This document shows, one piece after another, positions 52,259 to 63,755 of a stretch of DNA of 64,000 nucleotides (the stretch's first letter is position 1; every line of letters begins with the position of its first letter). A program made the translations under genes and the position numbers. Below the pieces are notes generated by a model, which was not told where the DNA came from, did no database searches, and was given only the letters and a program-made list of their open reading frames with translations. Source of the stretch: Aeromicrobium chenweiae (GTDB taxonomy: Bacteria > Actinomycetota > Actinomycetes > Propionibacteriales > Nocardioidaceae); assembly GCF_003065605.1 (NCBI RefSeq), contig NZ_CP026952.1:3596001-3660000 (forward strand), in the 5' to 3' direction.

Positions 52259-53320
52259 GTGGAGATCTTCGACGCGGTCGTGATCGGCGCGGGCCAGGCC
52301 GGCCTCTCGTCGTCGTACCACCTGAAGCGCCGCGGCATCAGCCACGTCGTCCTCGACGCGGACGACCGGGCCGGTGGCGCGTGGCAGCACCGCTGGGACG
52401 CCCTGACGATGCACGACGTGCACGGGGTCGCCGACCTGCCGGGCGCCGAGATCCCGCCGGACACCGGTGAGGAACGGGCCAACGAGTTCGTCCCCGCGTA
52501 CTTCGCGGACTACGAGCAGCGGTTCGAGCTCCCGGTCGTGCGCCCGGTCGCGGTGAAGCGGGTCCGCGACGAGGACGGCCTGCTGGTCGTCGAGTCGGAC
52601 ACCGGCTCGTGGACGACCCGCACCCTGGTCAACGCGACCGGCACGTGGAGCCGGCCCTTCGTGCCGCACTACCCGGGCATGGAGACGTTCCTCGGCGAGC
52701 AGCTGCACGCCTCCGACTACCCCGGCCCCGAGCACTTCCTCGGCAAGCGCGTGGTGGTGGTCGGCGGCGGGGCGTCGGCCGTGCAGTTCCTCGGCGCCCT
52801 GGCGCCCATCACCGAGACCGTCTGGGTCACCCGGCGCGAACCGGTCTGGCGCACCGACGAGTTCACGCCCGAGGTGGGCCGGGCCGTCGTCGCCAAGGTC
52901 GAGGAGCGCGTGCGTCAGGGCCTCCCGCCGCGCAGCGTCGTCAGCGTCACCGGACTGCTCCTGCGCGAGCAGGAGCGCGAGGCCGAGCGCCTCGGCGCGT
53001 ACGCCGACCGCCGGCCCATGTTCGCCTCGATCGAGCCCGACGGCGTCCGGTGGGCGGACGGCCGGTTCGAGCGCGCGGACGTCATCTTGTGGGCGACAGG
53101 GTTCCGCCCGGCCGTCGACCACCTGGCACCGCTGCACCTGCGCAGCCCGCTCGGCGGCATCCAGCTCGACGGAACGACGGCCGTCGCGGACCCGCGGGTG
53201 CAGATGGTCGGCTACGGGCCCTCAGCCAGCACGATCGGCGCCAACCGGGCCGGACGCACCGCGGCGCGAGGCGTCGCGGAGCAGCTCCGTGCCGCGCAGA
53301 CCGTCAGCGTCGACGCGTGA
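52259..53320 (+). CDS. flavin-containing monooxygenase-like NAD(P)/FAD oxidoreductase
   Basis: 353-aa flavoprotein. FAD loop VVIGAGQAGLSSSYHL lies at residues ~6-21, the central motif FVPHYPGM follows LVNATGTWSRP, and the NADP loop is VVVVGGGASAVQFL around residue 170. VILWATGFRP and the last GYGPSASTIGANRAGR complete the two-nucleotide fold. It resembles CzcO-like/FMO-group oxidoreductases, though the FMO F-x-G-x-x-x-H-x-x-x-Y/F motif is only partly kept as FLGEQLHASDY. GTG 52259 is used because it is the first start codon after the hydrolase stop. The 3' end overlaps the convergent oxidase gene by 17 bases. Confidence 0.85.
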   Translation: MEIFDAVVIGAGQAGLSSSYHLKRRGISHVVLDADDRAGGAWQHRWDALTMHDVHGVADLPGAEIPPDTGEERANEFVPAYFADYEQRFELPVVRPVAVKRVRDEDGLLVVESDTGSWTTRTLVNATGTWSRPFVPHYPGMETFLGEQLHASDYPGPEHFLGKRVVVVGGGASAVQFLGALAPITETVWVTRREPVWRTDEFTPEVGRAVVAKVEERVRQGLPPRSVVSVTGLLLREQEREAERLGAYADRRPMFASIEPDGVRWADGRFERADVILWATGFRPAVDHLAPLHLRSPLGGIQLDGTTAVADPRVQMVGYGPSASTIGANRAGRTAARGVAEQLRAAQTVSVDA

Positions 53321-54335
53321 GGAAGCGGGCGTCCAGGTCGGCCGCCCGCGGACAGCCCAGGAGCGCCAACGCGTTGTCGAGCTCGTCGACCAGCTGCTGG
53401 ATGACCTGCTGGGCACCGGCCGTCCCCTCGCACACCAGGCCCCACAGGACGGGCCGGCCGACCAGGACGGCGTCCGCACCGAGGGCGAGCGCCTTCGCCG
53501 CGTCCCAGCCGCGCCGGATTCCGCCGTCGACCAGCACGTCGATGCGACCGTCCACCGCCTCCGCCACCGGACCCAGCGCGTCCGCACCCGACAGCACGGT
53601 GTCGAGCTGACGGCCGCCGTGGTTGGAGACGATGAGGCCCGCGACACCCGCGTCGACCGCCCGCTCGGCGTCCCCCGGGTCGAGGATGCCCTTCAGCACG
53701 AGCGGCAGCCCGCTGGCCTCGCCGATCGCGGCGACGTCGTCCCAGGTCAGGGACGGGTCGTGCATCGCGTGCCGCTCGGCCGGGGTCACCGGGCCCTGCG
53801 TGAGCTGCACGTACGTGGGGTGCTCGAGGACGTGGCGTGAACGCTCGTCCCGCTCCCGGCGGCCCCCGGTCGGGAAGTCGACCGTGATGACCAGCGCCTC
53901 GTAGCCACCCTCGCGCGCCGCCTGCACCAGGTCGTCGGTGACGGCGCGGTCCTTGAAGACGTACAGCTGGAGCCACCGGTCGGCGTCGCCCATCGCCCGG
54001 GCGACCTCGCGCGGGTCGGTCGTGGTCTGGGACGACAACACGTACGTCGCGCCGGTCGCGGCCGCCGCCGTCGCGGTGCCGATCTCGGCGTCCGGGTGGG
54101 CGCTGCGCTGGTACGCCATCGGGGCCACGAGGAACGGGTGCGGCCGGCGGCGCCCCAGCAGGGTCACCGAGCTGTCCCGTTCCTCCACACCGACCAGCAC
54201 CCGGGGCGCCAGGACCAGGCGGCGCCACGACTCGACGTTGTCGCGCAGGGTGATCTCGTCACCCGCGCCGCCGGCGAAGTAGCCGTGCACCGCCTCGTCG
54301 AGCAGCTGGGCCGCCCGCTCCTCGAAGTCGTTCAC
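53304..54335 (-). CDS. FMN-dependent alpha-hydroxy-acid oxidase
   Basis: 343-aa enzyme of the glycolate oxidase/lactate dehydrogenase family that oxidises an L-2-hydroxy acid. Catalytic residues are visible: YFAGGAGDE (first tyrosine), LQLYVFKDR (second tyrosine), LVITVDFPTGGRRERD (aspartate and arginine) and the active histidine-arginine in VSNHGGRQLD. The FMN-phosphate loop is DVLVDGGIRRGWDAAKALALGA. GTG 54335 follows TAGGCT by 7 bases (leaderless). Its stop region overlaps the convergent flavoprotein gene. It could be a lactate monooxygenase, mandelate or glycolate oxidase. Confidence 0.9.
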   Translation of the reverse strand: MNDFEERAAQLLDEAVHGYFAGGAGDEITLRDNVESWRRLVLAPRVLVGVEERDSSVTLLGRRRPHPFLVAPMAYQRSAHPDAEIGTATAAAATGATYVLSSQTTTDPREVARAMGDADRWLQLYVFKDRAVTDDLVQAAREGGYEALVITVDFPTGGRRERDERSRHVLEHPTYVQLTQGPVTPAERHAMHDPSLTWDDVAAIGEASGLPLVLKGILDPGDAERAVDAGVAGLIVSNHGGRQLDTVLSGADALGPVAEAVDGRIDVLVDGGIRRGWDAAKALALGADAVLVGRPVLWGLVCEGTAGAQQVIQQLVDELDNALALLGCPRAADLDARFLTRRR

Positions 54336-54354
54336 GGGGCTCAGCCTAGGCGCG

Positions 54355-55095
54355 TCAGCTGCGGTGGCGGGCGAGAAACTCGGCGGTCCGGGGGCTCCTC
54401 GGGGCCGTGAAGATCTGCTCGGGGGGCCCGGACTCCTCGATCGTCCCGTCGGCCATGAAGACGATCCGGTCGGAGATCTCGCGGGCGAACGTCATCTCGT
54501 GCGTCGCCATCACGATCGTCATCCCCTCGCCGCGCAGCTCGCGGATGACGTCGAGCACCTCGCCCACCAGCATCGGGTCGAGCGCCGAGGTGATCTCGTC
54601 GAGCAGCAGGAGTCGCGGCCGCATCGCGATGGCGCGCACGAGGGCGACCCGCTGCTGCTGACCGCCGGACAGGGCGTCCGGGTACGCCTTGGCCTTCTCG
54701 GCCAGGCCCACGCGGGCGAGCAGCTCGCCCGCGAGCTCCTTGGCCTCCGCGGCGGACATCCCGCCGACCATCGTCGGGCCCAACGTGATGTTCCGCTCGA
54801 CCGACAGGTGCGGGAACAGGTTGTACGCCTGGAACACGATGCCGACCTGGCGCCGGACGTCGTCCTCGTCGATCCGCGGATCGGTGATCTCGCGATCGTC
54901 CAGCCAGATGTCGCCGTCGTCGACCTGCTCGAGCAGGTTGAGGCAGCGCAGCAACGTCGACTTGCCCGAGCCCGACGCACCGATCAGGCAGATGACCTCG
55001 CCCTCGGCGACGTGCAGGTCGATGCCCTTCAGCACCTCGTGGGTCCCGAACGACTTGCGGACCGCGTCGGCCCTCAGCATGGGTCCCGGCGTCAT
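54355..55095 (-). CDS. polar amino acid ABC transporter ATPase
   Basis: 246-aa ATPase of the amino-acid uptake type (GlnQ/ArtP-like). Walker A GASGSGKSTLLRCLNLLE is at residues ~39-56, the Q-loop FQAYNLFPHLSV, signature ALSGGQQQRVALVRAIAM, Walker B LLLLDEITSALD and switch histidine MATHEMTFAREISDR. The ITSALD in place of PTSALD is a minor change. ATG 55095 overlaps the permease stop (ATGA). It is the last gene of the SBP-permease-ATPase operon. Confidence 0.94.
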   Translation of the reverse strand: MTPGPMLRADAVRKSFGTHEVLKGIDLHVAEGEVICLIGASGSGKSTLLRCLNLLEQVDDGDIWLDDREITDPRIDEDDVRRQVGIVFQAYNLFPHLSVERNITLGPTMVGGMSAAEAKELAGELLARVGLAEKAKAYPDALSGGQQQRVALVRAIAMRPRLLLLDEITSALDPMLVGEVLDVIRELRGEGMTIVMATHEMTFAREISDRIVFMADGTIEESGPPEQIFTAPRSPRTAEFLARHRS

Positions 55096-55931
55096 GTCAC
55101 CAGTCCGTTCTCGCGGCGCAGCGAGCGCACCGTCAGGTAGTCCGTGATCCGCGCGAGCGGGATCGTCGCGGCGATGAAGAACACGGCGGCGACCACGTAC
55201 GGCGTGAAGTTGAACGTGCGGCTCTGGTCCACCTGCGCGGAGCGGAGCGCCTCGACCAGCCCGATCGTCGCCAGGAGGGCGGTGTCCTTCTGCAGCGACA
55301 CGAAGTCGTTGAGCAGGGCCGGACCGACCCGGCGGATGGCCTGCGGCAGGACGATCCTGCGCATCGTGACCCCGTACGACAGGCCGAGCGCCCGCCCGCT
55401 GGCCCACTGCGTCGGGTGGATCGACACGATGCCGGCACGGATGACCTCGGCGACGTACGCGCCATAGCTCAGAGTCAGGGCGATGACGCCGAGCCAGAAC
55501 AGGCTGGTCGGCACGCCGGTGAGCTGGAGGGCGGGCAGACCGAATCCCACGAGCAGCACGACCAGGAGGGTCGGTGTGCCGCGGAAGATGTCGGTGTAGA
55601 GGACCGCCAGGACCTTGATCGGGGCCAGCGCCGGCGCGGGCACGACCCGGATGATCGCGATGAGGACGCCCAGGAGCAGCACCAGCACCTCGATCACGAG
55701 GAACAGCCGGATGTTGAGCCAGAACGACTCGGCGATGCCGGGCAGGGAGTCCTTGGCCTGGGCCACGTCGAAGAAGGTCCGGCGGACGTTCGACCATCCC
55801 GGCGAGCTGGTCACGGCCAGGACGAGCCCGCCGAGCACCACGATCGTCGAGACCGCCGCCACTGCACCCCGGCGAAGGGTGCGGCGGCGGCGGTACTGCT
55901 CGCGCTCGAGCTGGCGTGCGCTGGGGGTCAC
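55092..55931 (-). CDS. polar amino acid ABC transporter permease (HisM-like)
   Basis: 279-aa permease. An arginine-rich start and one span (AVAAVSTIVVLGGLVLAV), a 40-residue loop, then the five-helix HisM/GlnP core with VLAVLYTDIFRGTPTLLVVLLVGF and the EAA-like coupling loop ASGRALGLSYGVTMRRIVLPQA. FVSLQKDTALLATIGLVEALR is the typical end. GTG 55931 overlaps the SBP stop. The extra N-terminal span is a known variation in actinobacterial members. It imports polar amino acids from the surface-bound SBP. Confidence 0.92.
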   Translation of the reverse strand: MTPSARQLEREQYRRRRTLRRGAVAAVSTIVVLGGLVLAVTSSPGWSNVRRTFFDVAQAKDSLPGIAESFWLNIRLFLVIEVLVLLLGVLIAIIRVVPAPALAPIKVLAVLYTDIFRGTPTLLVVLLVGFGLPALQLTGVPTSLFWLGVIALTLSYGAYVAEVIRAGIVSIHPTQWASGRALGLSYGVTMRRIVLPQAIRRVGPALLNDFVSLQKDTALLATIGLVEALRSAQVDQSRTFNFTPYVVAAVFFIAATIPLARITDYLTVRSLRRENGLVT

Positions 55932-56812
55932 TTCAGCTCAGGGACGTCCGTGGCCTGGTCGAGCCACTCGGTCTCGAGCTTCTCCAGCGTGCCGTCGTCG
56001 GCCAGGGCGTCGACCGCAGCGCTGACGCACGGGGTCAGCTTGCTGCCCTTGGTCAGCAGCAGGCCGAACTCCTCCTGGTCGCCCGTCTCGGGCTGGAACT
56101 GGCCCACGATCGTGCCGCCCTCGATCTCGGCTGCGGTCAGGTAGTAGGCGGACGGCAGGTCGGCGACGATCGCGTCGACCTGCTTGTTCTGCAGCGCCTG
56201 GACGGCCTTGGTCGTGTCGTCGTAGACCAGCGCCTTCGTGGACGGCTTGATCTGCTCGGTGATCGCCTGGAGGGAGGTGGTTCCGACCTGGGCGCCGAGC
56301 TTGGCGTCCTTCAGCTCCTCGAGGGTCTTGGCGCCCTTGAACGGCGACGAGTCCAGCGTGATGATCGCCTGCGCGGCGGCGTAGTACGGGCTGGAGAAGT
56401 CGACGGCCTTCTTGCGGTCCGCCGAGATCGAGAACTGGTTGATGTCGAAGTCGAAGTTCTTCTTGCCCGGCTGGATGACCTGGTTGAAGCCGGCCTTGAC
56501 CCAGGTGACGTCGTCCTTGGCGAAGCCGAGCTTGTCGGCGACCGCGTACGCCACGGCGGACTCGAAGCCCTTGCCGTTGCTCGGGTCGTTGTCGCTGAAC
56601 CACGGGTCGAACGCCGGGTCGTCGGTCGCGACGGTCAGGGTGCCGTCCTTCAGGAGCGGGAGGTCATCGACCTGGCAGTCCGCGAGGGACGAGGCGGCCG
56701 GCTTGGCGGTGTCGTTCGTGTCGCCGTCGGAGTCGGCGGGGGCGCAGGCCGCGGTCAGGGCGAGGGCGAGCGCAGCGACGGCGGTGAGCCCGCCGGAGGG
56801 GAAGATCTTCAT
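55928..56812 (-). CDS. amino acid ABC transporter substrate-binding lipoprotein
   Basis: 294-aa family 3 solute-binding protein. The signal peptide ends LALTAAC, lipidated cysteine near 23. The two-lobe fold shows GTLTVATDDPAFDPWFSDND, GFESAVAYAVADKLGF, DFDINQFSISADRKKAVDFS and later QVGTTSLQAITEQI and LPSAYYLTAAEI. Such proteins bind polar or cationic amino acids. A possible disulfide uses DCQVDDL and LTPCVSAAV. TACGAT lies 6 bases before ATG 56812, so translation is probably leaderless. It heads the ABC operon. Confidence 0.92.
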   Translation of the reverse strand: MKIFPSGGLTAVAALALALTAACAPADSDGDTNDTAKPAASSLADCQVDDLPLLKDGTLTVATDDPAFDPWFSDNDPSNGKGFESAVAYAVADKLGFAKDDVTWVKAGFNQVIQPGKKNFDFDINQFSISADRKKAVDFSSPYYAAAQAIITLDSSPFKGAKTLEELKDAKLGAQVGTTSLQAITEQIKPSTKALVYDDTTKAVQALQNKQVDAIVADLPSAYYLTAAEIEGGTIVGQFQPETGDQEEFGLLLTKGSKLTPCVSAAVDALADDGTLEKLETEWLDQATDVPELK

Positions 56813-56818
56813 GGGCAA

Positions 56819-56824
56819 ATCGTA
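56819..56824 (-). promoter_or_regulatory. leaderless -10 of the amino-acid ABC operon
   Basis: Minus-strand TACGAT is a good TANNNT -10, and 6 bases separate it from the ATG at 56812. No Shine-Dalgarno is present, so transcription probably starts at the ATG. Confidence 0.6.
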
Positions 56825-56826
56825 GA

Positions 56827-56845
56827 GGCCCGCACGCGGCGGGCC
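56827..56845 (-). terminator. hairpin behind the lipoprotein gene
   Basis: GGCCCGC (56827-56833) pairs exactly with 56839-56845 over 5 bases, 42 bases beyond the lipoprotein stop and just upstream of the ABC operon promoter. Modest; no U-run. Confidence 0.45.
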
Positions 56846-56886
56846 CCCACGCCTCCACCCCTCGGACAGCGGGACTATTAGTACAA

Positions 56887-57561
56887 CTAGCTGAGCGACT
56901 TCAGGTCGAGGACCTCGTCGGAGGTGGGAGCCTTCGCGGCGTCCACCTTGTCGTAGTCGAACGTCAGGCTGCCACTGCCGCCCTTGGGATCGAGCCGGAT
57001 CGGACGGGCATCCTTCTTGTCGACGTACAACGTGCCCGTCTTGGTCTTCAGCCCGACGCACTCGACCCCCTCGATCTTCTTGGGCTTGGTCTTGGTCGGC
57101 GTCGTGTCGGGGCTGAGCAGCTGGTCGATGAATCCGTCGCGGCTCGAGAACTCGGCGAACGACTTCATGCCCGGCTCGGACGGGTCGACCAGGATCCACT
57201 TGTCACCGATCATCTTGATGACGTCCTCGGAGCCGGAGCCGAGCTGGGAGTACAGCTCGGGGCCGCCCCGGAAGTACGCCTTGCCGCCGGCCGAGAGGAG
57301 CTCGATCTTCGCGTCGTCAGCCGCGATCGATCCCTCGCCGGTCTTGTCGGTGAACTCCATGTCGACCTCGAGCTTCGAGGTGGCGGTCTGCCCCTCCCCC
57401 TCGACCGTGAGCGAGTCGCTGCTCTTGGCGGCCGCCTTGCTCTTGGCCAGGATCTTCTTCGCCGACAGGTTGCTGACGTCGTCATCGCCGCCGCCACTGC
57501 CACAACCGGCGAGGACGAACGCGGCGGCGACCAGGCCGGCGAGAACACGGGTACGCATCAT
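56887..57561 (-). CDS. LppX/LprG-type lipoprotein
   Basis: 224-aa surface lipoprotein. Signal peptide MMRTRVLAGLVAAAFVLAGC, lipidated cysteine near 20. The mature part matches the LppX_LprAFG fold, a half-barrel that carries lipids: SLTVEGEGQTATSKLEVDMEF, ELLSAGGKAYFRGG, KWILVDPSEPGMK and KKIEGVECVGLKTKTGTLYVDKKDARP. AAGGAAG precedes the ATG. Divergent from a padR-type gene. May bind a cell-envelope glycolipid or phospholipid; specificity unknown. Confidence 0.87.
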   Translation of the reverse strand: MMRTRVLAGLVAAAFVLAGCGSGGGDDDVSNLSAKKILAKSKAAAKSSDSLTVEGEGQTATSKLEVDMEFTDKTGEGSIAADDAKIELLSAGGKAYFRGGPELYSQLGSGSEDVIKMIGDKWILVDPSEPGMKSFAEFSSRDGFIDQLLSPDTTPTKTKPKKIEGVECVGLKTKTGTLYVDKKDARPIRLDPKGGSGSLTFDYDKVDAAKAPTSDEVLDLKSLS

Positions 57562-57662
57562 GGGAGCACTTCCTTCACACGGGGACGTCGCCCCGACTCG
57601 GGTCACCACGCTAGCGACCCCGAGCGGAGTTCGCCGCACATGACACATCGCGGCGTCTTGTC

Positions 57663-57686
57663 ATGCATCGAGTTGCATAGTACGGT
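57663..57686 (+). promoter_or_regulatory. PadR operator and leaderless -10
   Basis: ATGCATCGAGTTGCAT (57663-57678) holds ATGC-N8-GCAT, like the ATGT-N8-ACAT consensus of PadR operators. TACGGT (57681-57686) is followed by 6 bases and the ATG at 57693. Autoregulation is likely. Confidence 0.7.
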
Positions 57687-57692
57687 CCCGAC

Positions 57693-58207
57693 ATGGCCCT
57701 GGAGCACGCGATCCTCGTCTCCCTCGCGGAGCGGTCCGCCTCGGGCTACGACCTGGCCCGGCGCTTCGACGCCTCGATCGGGCACTTCTGGAAGGCCAGC
57801 CACCAGCAGATCTACAAGGTGCTGGGACGGATGGAGGGCGACGGCCAGGTCGCGTCAGTGGTCGTCCCGCAGGACGGCCGGCCCGACAAGAAGGTCTACG
57901 AGATCACCGACGCGGGACGTGAGGAGCTGGCCCGGTTCACCACCCGGCCGGCCCCCGTGGAGCCGTTGCGCAGCGCGTTCGCGGTGAAGCTGCGCGCGCT
58001 CCCGTTCGGCGACGCCGGCGCGATCGTGCAGGACGCGCGCGAGCGGCGTCGCGCGCACGAGGAGCAGCTCGCCTACTACGCCGAGAGCGCCGCACGGTTC
58101 TATCCCGACCCCGAGCACCTGGGCGACGACGAGATCGGCGGCTGGCTGGTGCTGCGCGGCGGCATCCTGGCCGAGGAGGCCGGCATCGCGTGGTGCGACG
58201 AGATCCT

Positions 58208-58229
<22 letters not shown>
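57693..58229 (+). CDS. PadR family transcriptional regulator
   Basis: 178-aa PadR-type regulator, subfamily with the longer C-terminal helical (Vir-like) domain. ILVSLAERSASGYDLARRFDASIGHFWKAS is the HTH start, then QIYKVLGRMEGDGQVASVV and the wing VYEITDAGREELARF. The remaining 100 residues, with LAYYAESAARFYPDPEHLGD, dimerise and bind an aromatic or lipophilic signal. ATG 57693 follows TACGGT by 6 bases. A ATGC-N8-GCAT site is upstream. Its 3' end overlaps the convergent SCO4848-type gene by 22 bases. Confidence 0.9.
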
Positions 58230-60887
<2,658 letters not shown>

Positions 60888-60906
60888 CGCGGGCGATACT
60901 GGAGTC

Positions 60907-61431
60907 GTGACCACCCGGATCGTCCTGCTGCGCGCCGTGAACGTCGGCGGGGCTCAGCTCCCGATGGCCGAGCTGCGGGCGATCGCCGGCGATCTCGGCG
61001 CCACGGACGTCTCGACGTACATCGCGTCGGGCAACCTCGTCGCCGACGTCCCGGACGATCCGAGGACGTTCGACCGGGCTCTGGAGCGGGCCGTCGAGGA
61101 GAGGTTCGGCTTCTTCCGTGACGTCATCTCGCGCACTCCCGAGGAGGTGGCCGCGGCGCTGGCAGCGCACCCGTTCGAGGTGCTGCAGCCGAAGTTCTCC
61201 TACATCTCGTTCCTGGCCGCCGAGCCCGACGCCGCCGCGATCGCCAGGGCCGAGACGTACGAGACCGGCGACGACGACTGGCGGGTCATCGGTGCCGAGA
61301 TGCACATCCGGTACGCCAACGGGGCGGGTCGCCCAGCCATGAAGGCCGACTCGATCGGCCGGGCGCTGCAGGTCCCGGGCACCGCCCGCAATCTCAACAC
61401 CGTCACGAAGCTGGTCCAGCTCGCGAGCTGA
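60907..61431 (+). CDS. DUF1697 family protein
   Basis: 174-aa DUF1697 protein. VLLRAVNVGGAQLPMAELRAI begins the family, then VSTYIASGNLVADVPDDP, FGFFRDVISRTPEEVAAAL and a C-terminal block ending NLNTVTKLVQLA. The fold is a ferredoxin-like repeat of unknown role. GTG 60907 follows GATACT by 6 bases, which suggests a leaderless start; GGAG is only 2 bases away and cannot serve as a ribosome site. Ends 10 bases from a convergent gene. Confidence 0.85.
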   Translation: MTTRIVLLRAVNVGGAQLPMAELRAIAGDLGATDVSTYIASGNLVADVPDDPRTFDRALERAVEERFGFFRDVISRTPEEVAAALAAHPFEVLQPKFSYISFLAAEPDAAAIARAETYETGDDDWRVIGAEMHIRYANGAGRPAMKADSIGRALQVPGTARNLNTVTKLVQLAS

Positions 61432-61440
61432 CCCCTGGCG

Positions 61441-62733
61441 TCACCTCACCGTTCCGTGGAAGACCTTCGTGGCCGCGGCGGTCGAGCTGGTCCCCGTGTA
61501 GGAGATCGTGATGCGTCGCTTGCCCTTCGGAAGTCCCGACAGCTTCACGGCGCCCTTGCCCTTCACCAGGGTGACGGTCTTGGAGACCGTGCCCCAGCGG
61601 ATCGTCGCCTGGCCGCTGGGCTTGCTGCCGGTCGCGGAACGCGTCACGTCGACCGCGATCTTGAGCGCACCCGTGCGCGGGGTCAGCTTCGCGCTGATCC
61701 TGGCCCGGGACTTGAGCTTGACCCGGATGCCGGAGACGTCACCGCTCGCGATGTCGATCGCCGTGGCACTGGTCCTGGTGTCCCGCCGATCGAACCACTG
61801 CGAGGCCCACGGGGACGGCGCGTCCACCCGCAGGCGGTACCTGCCGTCGCGCAGCGGGCCGATCGTGAAGGCGCCGGTCGAGGACGACCCGTCGCCGGAC
61901 GTCGTGTTGGTGCCGTCCCCGTACGCCGTCACGTCGGCGTGGTGGACGGGGCGGCCGGAGGTGTCCGTGACGGTGCCCGAGACGCGCCGTCCCTTGGTCG
62001 ACATCACCTGCGGCTCGAGGCTCACCCGCTGCCCGGCGGTCACCCGGATCGTCGTGCCGCCGCTGCCGGCGGGGCCGTTCGTGCCGTCGCAGTCCCGCTC
62101 GTAGTTGGTGCCCGGGATGTTGTCGTAGCACTGGGGGAAGTACGTCCTGGACTCGTCGACGAATCCCAGGTAGAAGGTGCCGGCGGGGAGACCCTTGAGG
62201 GTGAACGTCCCGTCGGTGGCGGCCTTGACGCTCTCCGGGTACGACAGCGGCAGGTCACGGTCCGGGTCGAGCTTGTCGAACGGACCGAACACGTTGACGC
62301 GCAGGCGCCCGGTGGGCAGCCCGTCGCCGCGCCGGACCGAGCCGGTGATGGAGCCCGCTCGCTTGAGCGTCGCGTTGCGGGTGACGGTCCTGCCGGGTCG
62401 GTCCTTGAACCGACGCGACGTGTTCACGATCCGGCCGGAGGGGTCCTTGATGATGATGGTGTGCCAGGTGTACTCCGGGTCGTCCGTGGCGAACCTGAAC
62501 GAGTAGGCGCCCTTGCTGTTCGTGGTGTCGACGTCGAGGGTCTTGTTCTCGAACCCGTCGTCGCCGGTGAGGTGGAGCTCGACGCGCAGCCCCTTCACCG
62601 GCTTGCCGTCGAGGGTCATGACGCCCTTCACGGCGCCGGTCGAGGACGCGGCCGATCCGGGAGCGACGAGCCCCAGGGTCAGCAACGCGACCAGGACCGT
62701 CAGGAACGCTGACGTACGGGCGAGACGTTTCAT
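61441..62733 (-). CDS. secreted protein with carboxypeptidase-regulatory-like repeats
   Basis: 430-aa exported protein. The signal peptide runs to LGLVAPGSAASS. The body repeats about 80-residue beta-sandwich modules: GAVKGVMTLDGKPVKGLRVELHLTG, GSITGSVRRGDGLPTGRLRVNVF, GRRVSGTVTDTSGRPVHHADVTAYG and a last module with ISAKLTPRTGALKIAVDV. The G-T-V-T/D-x-x-G-x-P-V pattern is the carboxypeptidase-D regulatory-like (Big/CarbR) fold. The last ~90 residues form an Ig-like domain (KTVTLVKGKGAVKLSGLPKG). TGGAGG precedes ATG 62733. Likely adhesion or glycan contact; not an enzyme by motif. Confidence 0.82.
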   Translation of the reverse strand: MKRLARTSAFLTVLVALLTLGLVAPGSAASSTGAVKGVMTLDGKPVKGLRVELHLTGDDGFENKTLDVDTTNSKGAYSFRFATDDPEYTWHTIIIKDPSGRIVNTSRRFKDRPGRTVTRNATLKRAGSITGSVRRGDGLPTGRLRVNVFGPFDKLDPDRDLPLSYPESVKAATDGTFTLKGLPAGTFYLGFVDESRTYFPQCYDNIPGTNYERDCDGTNGPAGSGGTTIRVTAGQRVSLEPQVMSTKGRRVSGTVTDTSGRPVHHADVTAYGDGTNTTSGDGSSSTGAFTIGPLRDGRYRLRVDAPSPWASQWFDRRDTRTSATAIDIASGDVSGIRVKLKSRARISAKLTPRTGALKIAVDVTRSATGSKPSGQATIRWGTVSKTVTLVKGKGAVKLSGLPKGKRRITISYTGTSSTAAATKVFHGTVR

Positions 62734-62825
62734 GAATCCTCCAGGGTGGACGTCCTGCGACCATAGGCGCGTTCTCGGCGGATGTCAGTGGGGAGCGCTC
62801 CCCACCGTTGCGGGCACCGTCCCTT

Positions 62826-62929
62826 GCGGGCGCGGTGCTTGCGCCACCGTATGGACGGCTTCTGGGTCCCAGACGGTGGCAGATCCACCGCGCCCCGCGG
62901 GACGGTGGCAGATCCACCGCGCCCCGCGG
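62826..62929. repeat. family B repeats: tandem 29-bp copies plus inverted partner
   Basis: An identical 29-base unit beginning GACGGTGGCAGATCCACCGC lies at 62872-62900 and 62901-62929. The 25 bases at 62826-62850 (GCGGTGCTTGCGCCACCGT) are a near-complement. The core differs from that at 44650-44676 by 2 bases of 23. It lies in the 224-bp divergent gap between the secreted protein and the sirtuin, which shows no other gene. Confidence 0.85.
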
Positions 62930-62957
62930 GCTCCCAGCGCGAACGTACGCTGGAGAC

Positions 62958-63755
62958 ATGGACGATCAGCTGATGGACGTCCTCGGCGACCGGCGCTGGC
63001 TGGTGCTCACGGGTGCCGGGGTCTCGACCGACTCGGGCATCCCTGACTACCGCGGGCCGGGGTCGCCGGTCCGGACCCCGATGACGTACCAGGAGTTCGT
63101 CCGCGAGCCCGAGGCCCGCCAGCGTTACTGGGCGCGGGCCCACGTCGGCTGGAGCCGCATGCGCACCGCCGAGCCCAACGCGACTCACCTGCTGCTCGCT
63201 GATCTCGCCCGCGAGGGTCGGCTGTCCGGGCTCATCACCCAGAACGTCGACGGACTGCACACCCGCGCCGGCCACCCGGACGTCATCGACCTGCACGGTC
63301 GCATCGACCGGGTGATCTGCCTCGACTGCGGCCGGACCAGCCCCCGTGCCGAGCTGCACGAGCGCCTCTCCCGGCTCAACCCGGGCTACGAGCAGCGCAT
63401 CGGCGAGATCGCCCCCGACGGCGACGTCGTGCTCGACGACACCGCCGACTTCCGCGTCGCGCCGTGCTTGGCATGCGGGGGCAGGCTCAAGCCCGATGTG
63501 GTGTTCTTCGGCGAGAACGTGCCGAAGGACCGCGTCGCCCGCTGCTTCGCCCTCGTCGAGGAGGCCGAGTCGCTCGTCGTGCTCGGGTCGTCGCTGCACG
63601 TCATGTCCGGGCTGCGCTTCGTCCGGGCGGCCCACAAGCGGGGCATCCCGATCGTGATCGTCAACCGCGGGACGACGCGCGGTGACGACCTCGCGACCCT
63701 CAAGCTCGACGCCGGGTGCGCCGAGACCCTCACCGCGGCCGTCAGCGTCAGCTGA
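62958..63755 (+). CDS. cobB: NAD-dependent protein deacylase (sirtuin)
   Basis: 265-aa Sir2 protein that removes acyl groups from lysines using NAD. NAD loop GAGVSTDSGIPDYRG (20-33), LITQNVDGLH (93-101), the catalytic histidine H113 in IDLHGRIDR and a zinc site of C121, C124, C170 and C173. GSSLHVMSGLRFV and IVNRGTTRGDDL complete the Rossmann fold. The zinc loop between the cysteine pairs is 45 residues, longer than CobB, and class II/IV-like (SIRT4-type). ATG 62958 follows TACGCT by 6 bases. Its end overlaps the convergent serA gene by 8 bases. Confidence 0.93.
   Translation: MDDQLMDVLGDRRWLVLTGAGVSTDSGIPDYRGPGSPVRTPMTYQEFVREPEARQRYWARAHVGWSRMRTAEPNATHLLLADLAREGRLSGLITQNVDGLHTRAGHPDVIDLHGRIDRVICLDCGRTSPRAELHERLSRLNPGYEQRIGEIAPDGDVVLDDTADFRVAPCLACGGRLKPDVVFFGENVPKDRVARCFALVEEAESLVVLGSSLHVMSGLRFVRAAHKRGIPIVIVNRGTTRGDDLATLKLDAGCAETLTAAVSVS

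Noticed and set aside
53304-54335. Hydroxy-acid oxidase as truncated
   Set aside because: 343 aa is short, but tyrosines, aspartate, arginine and the histidine-arginine pair of the active site are all present.
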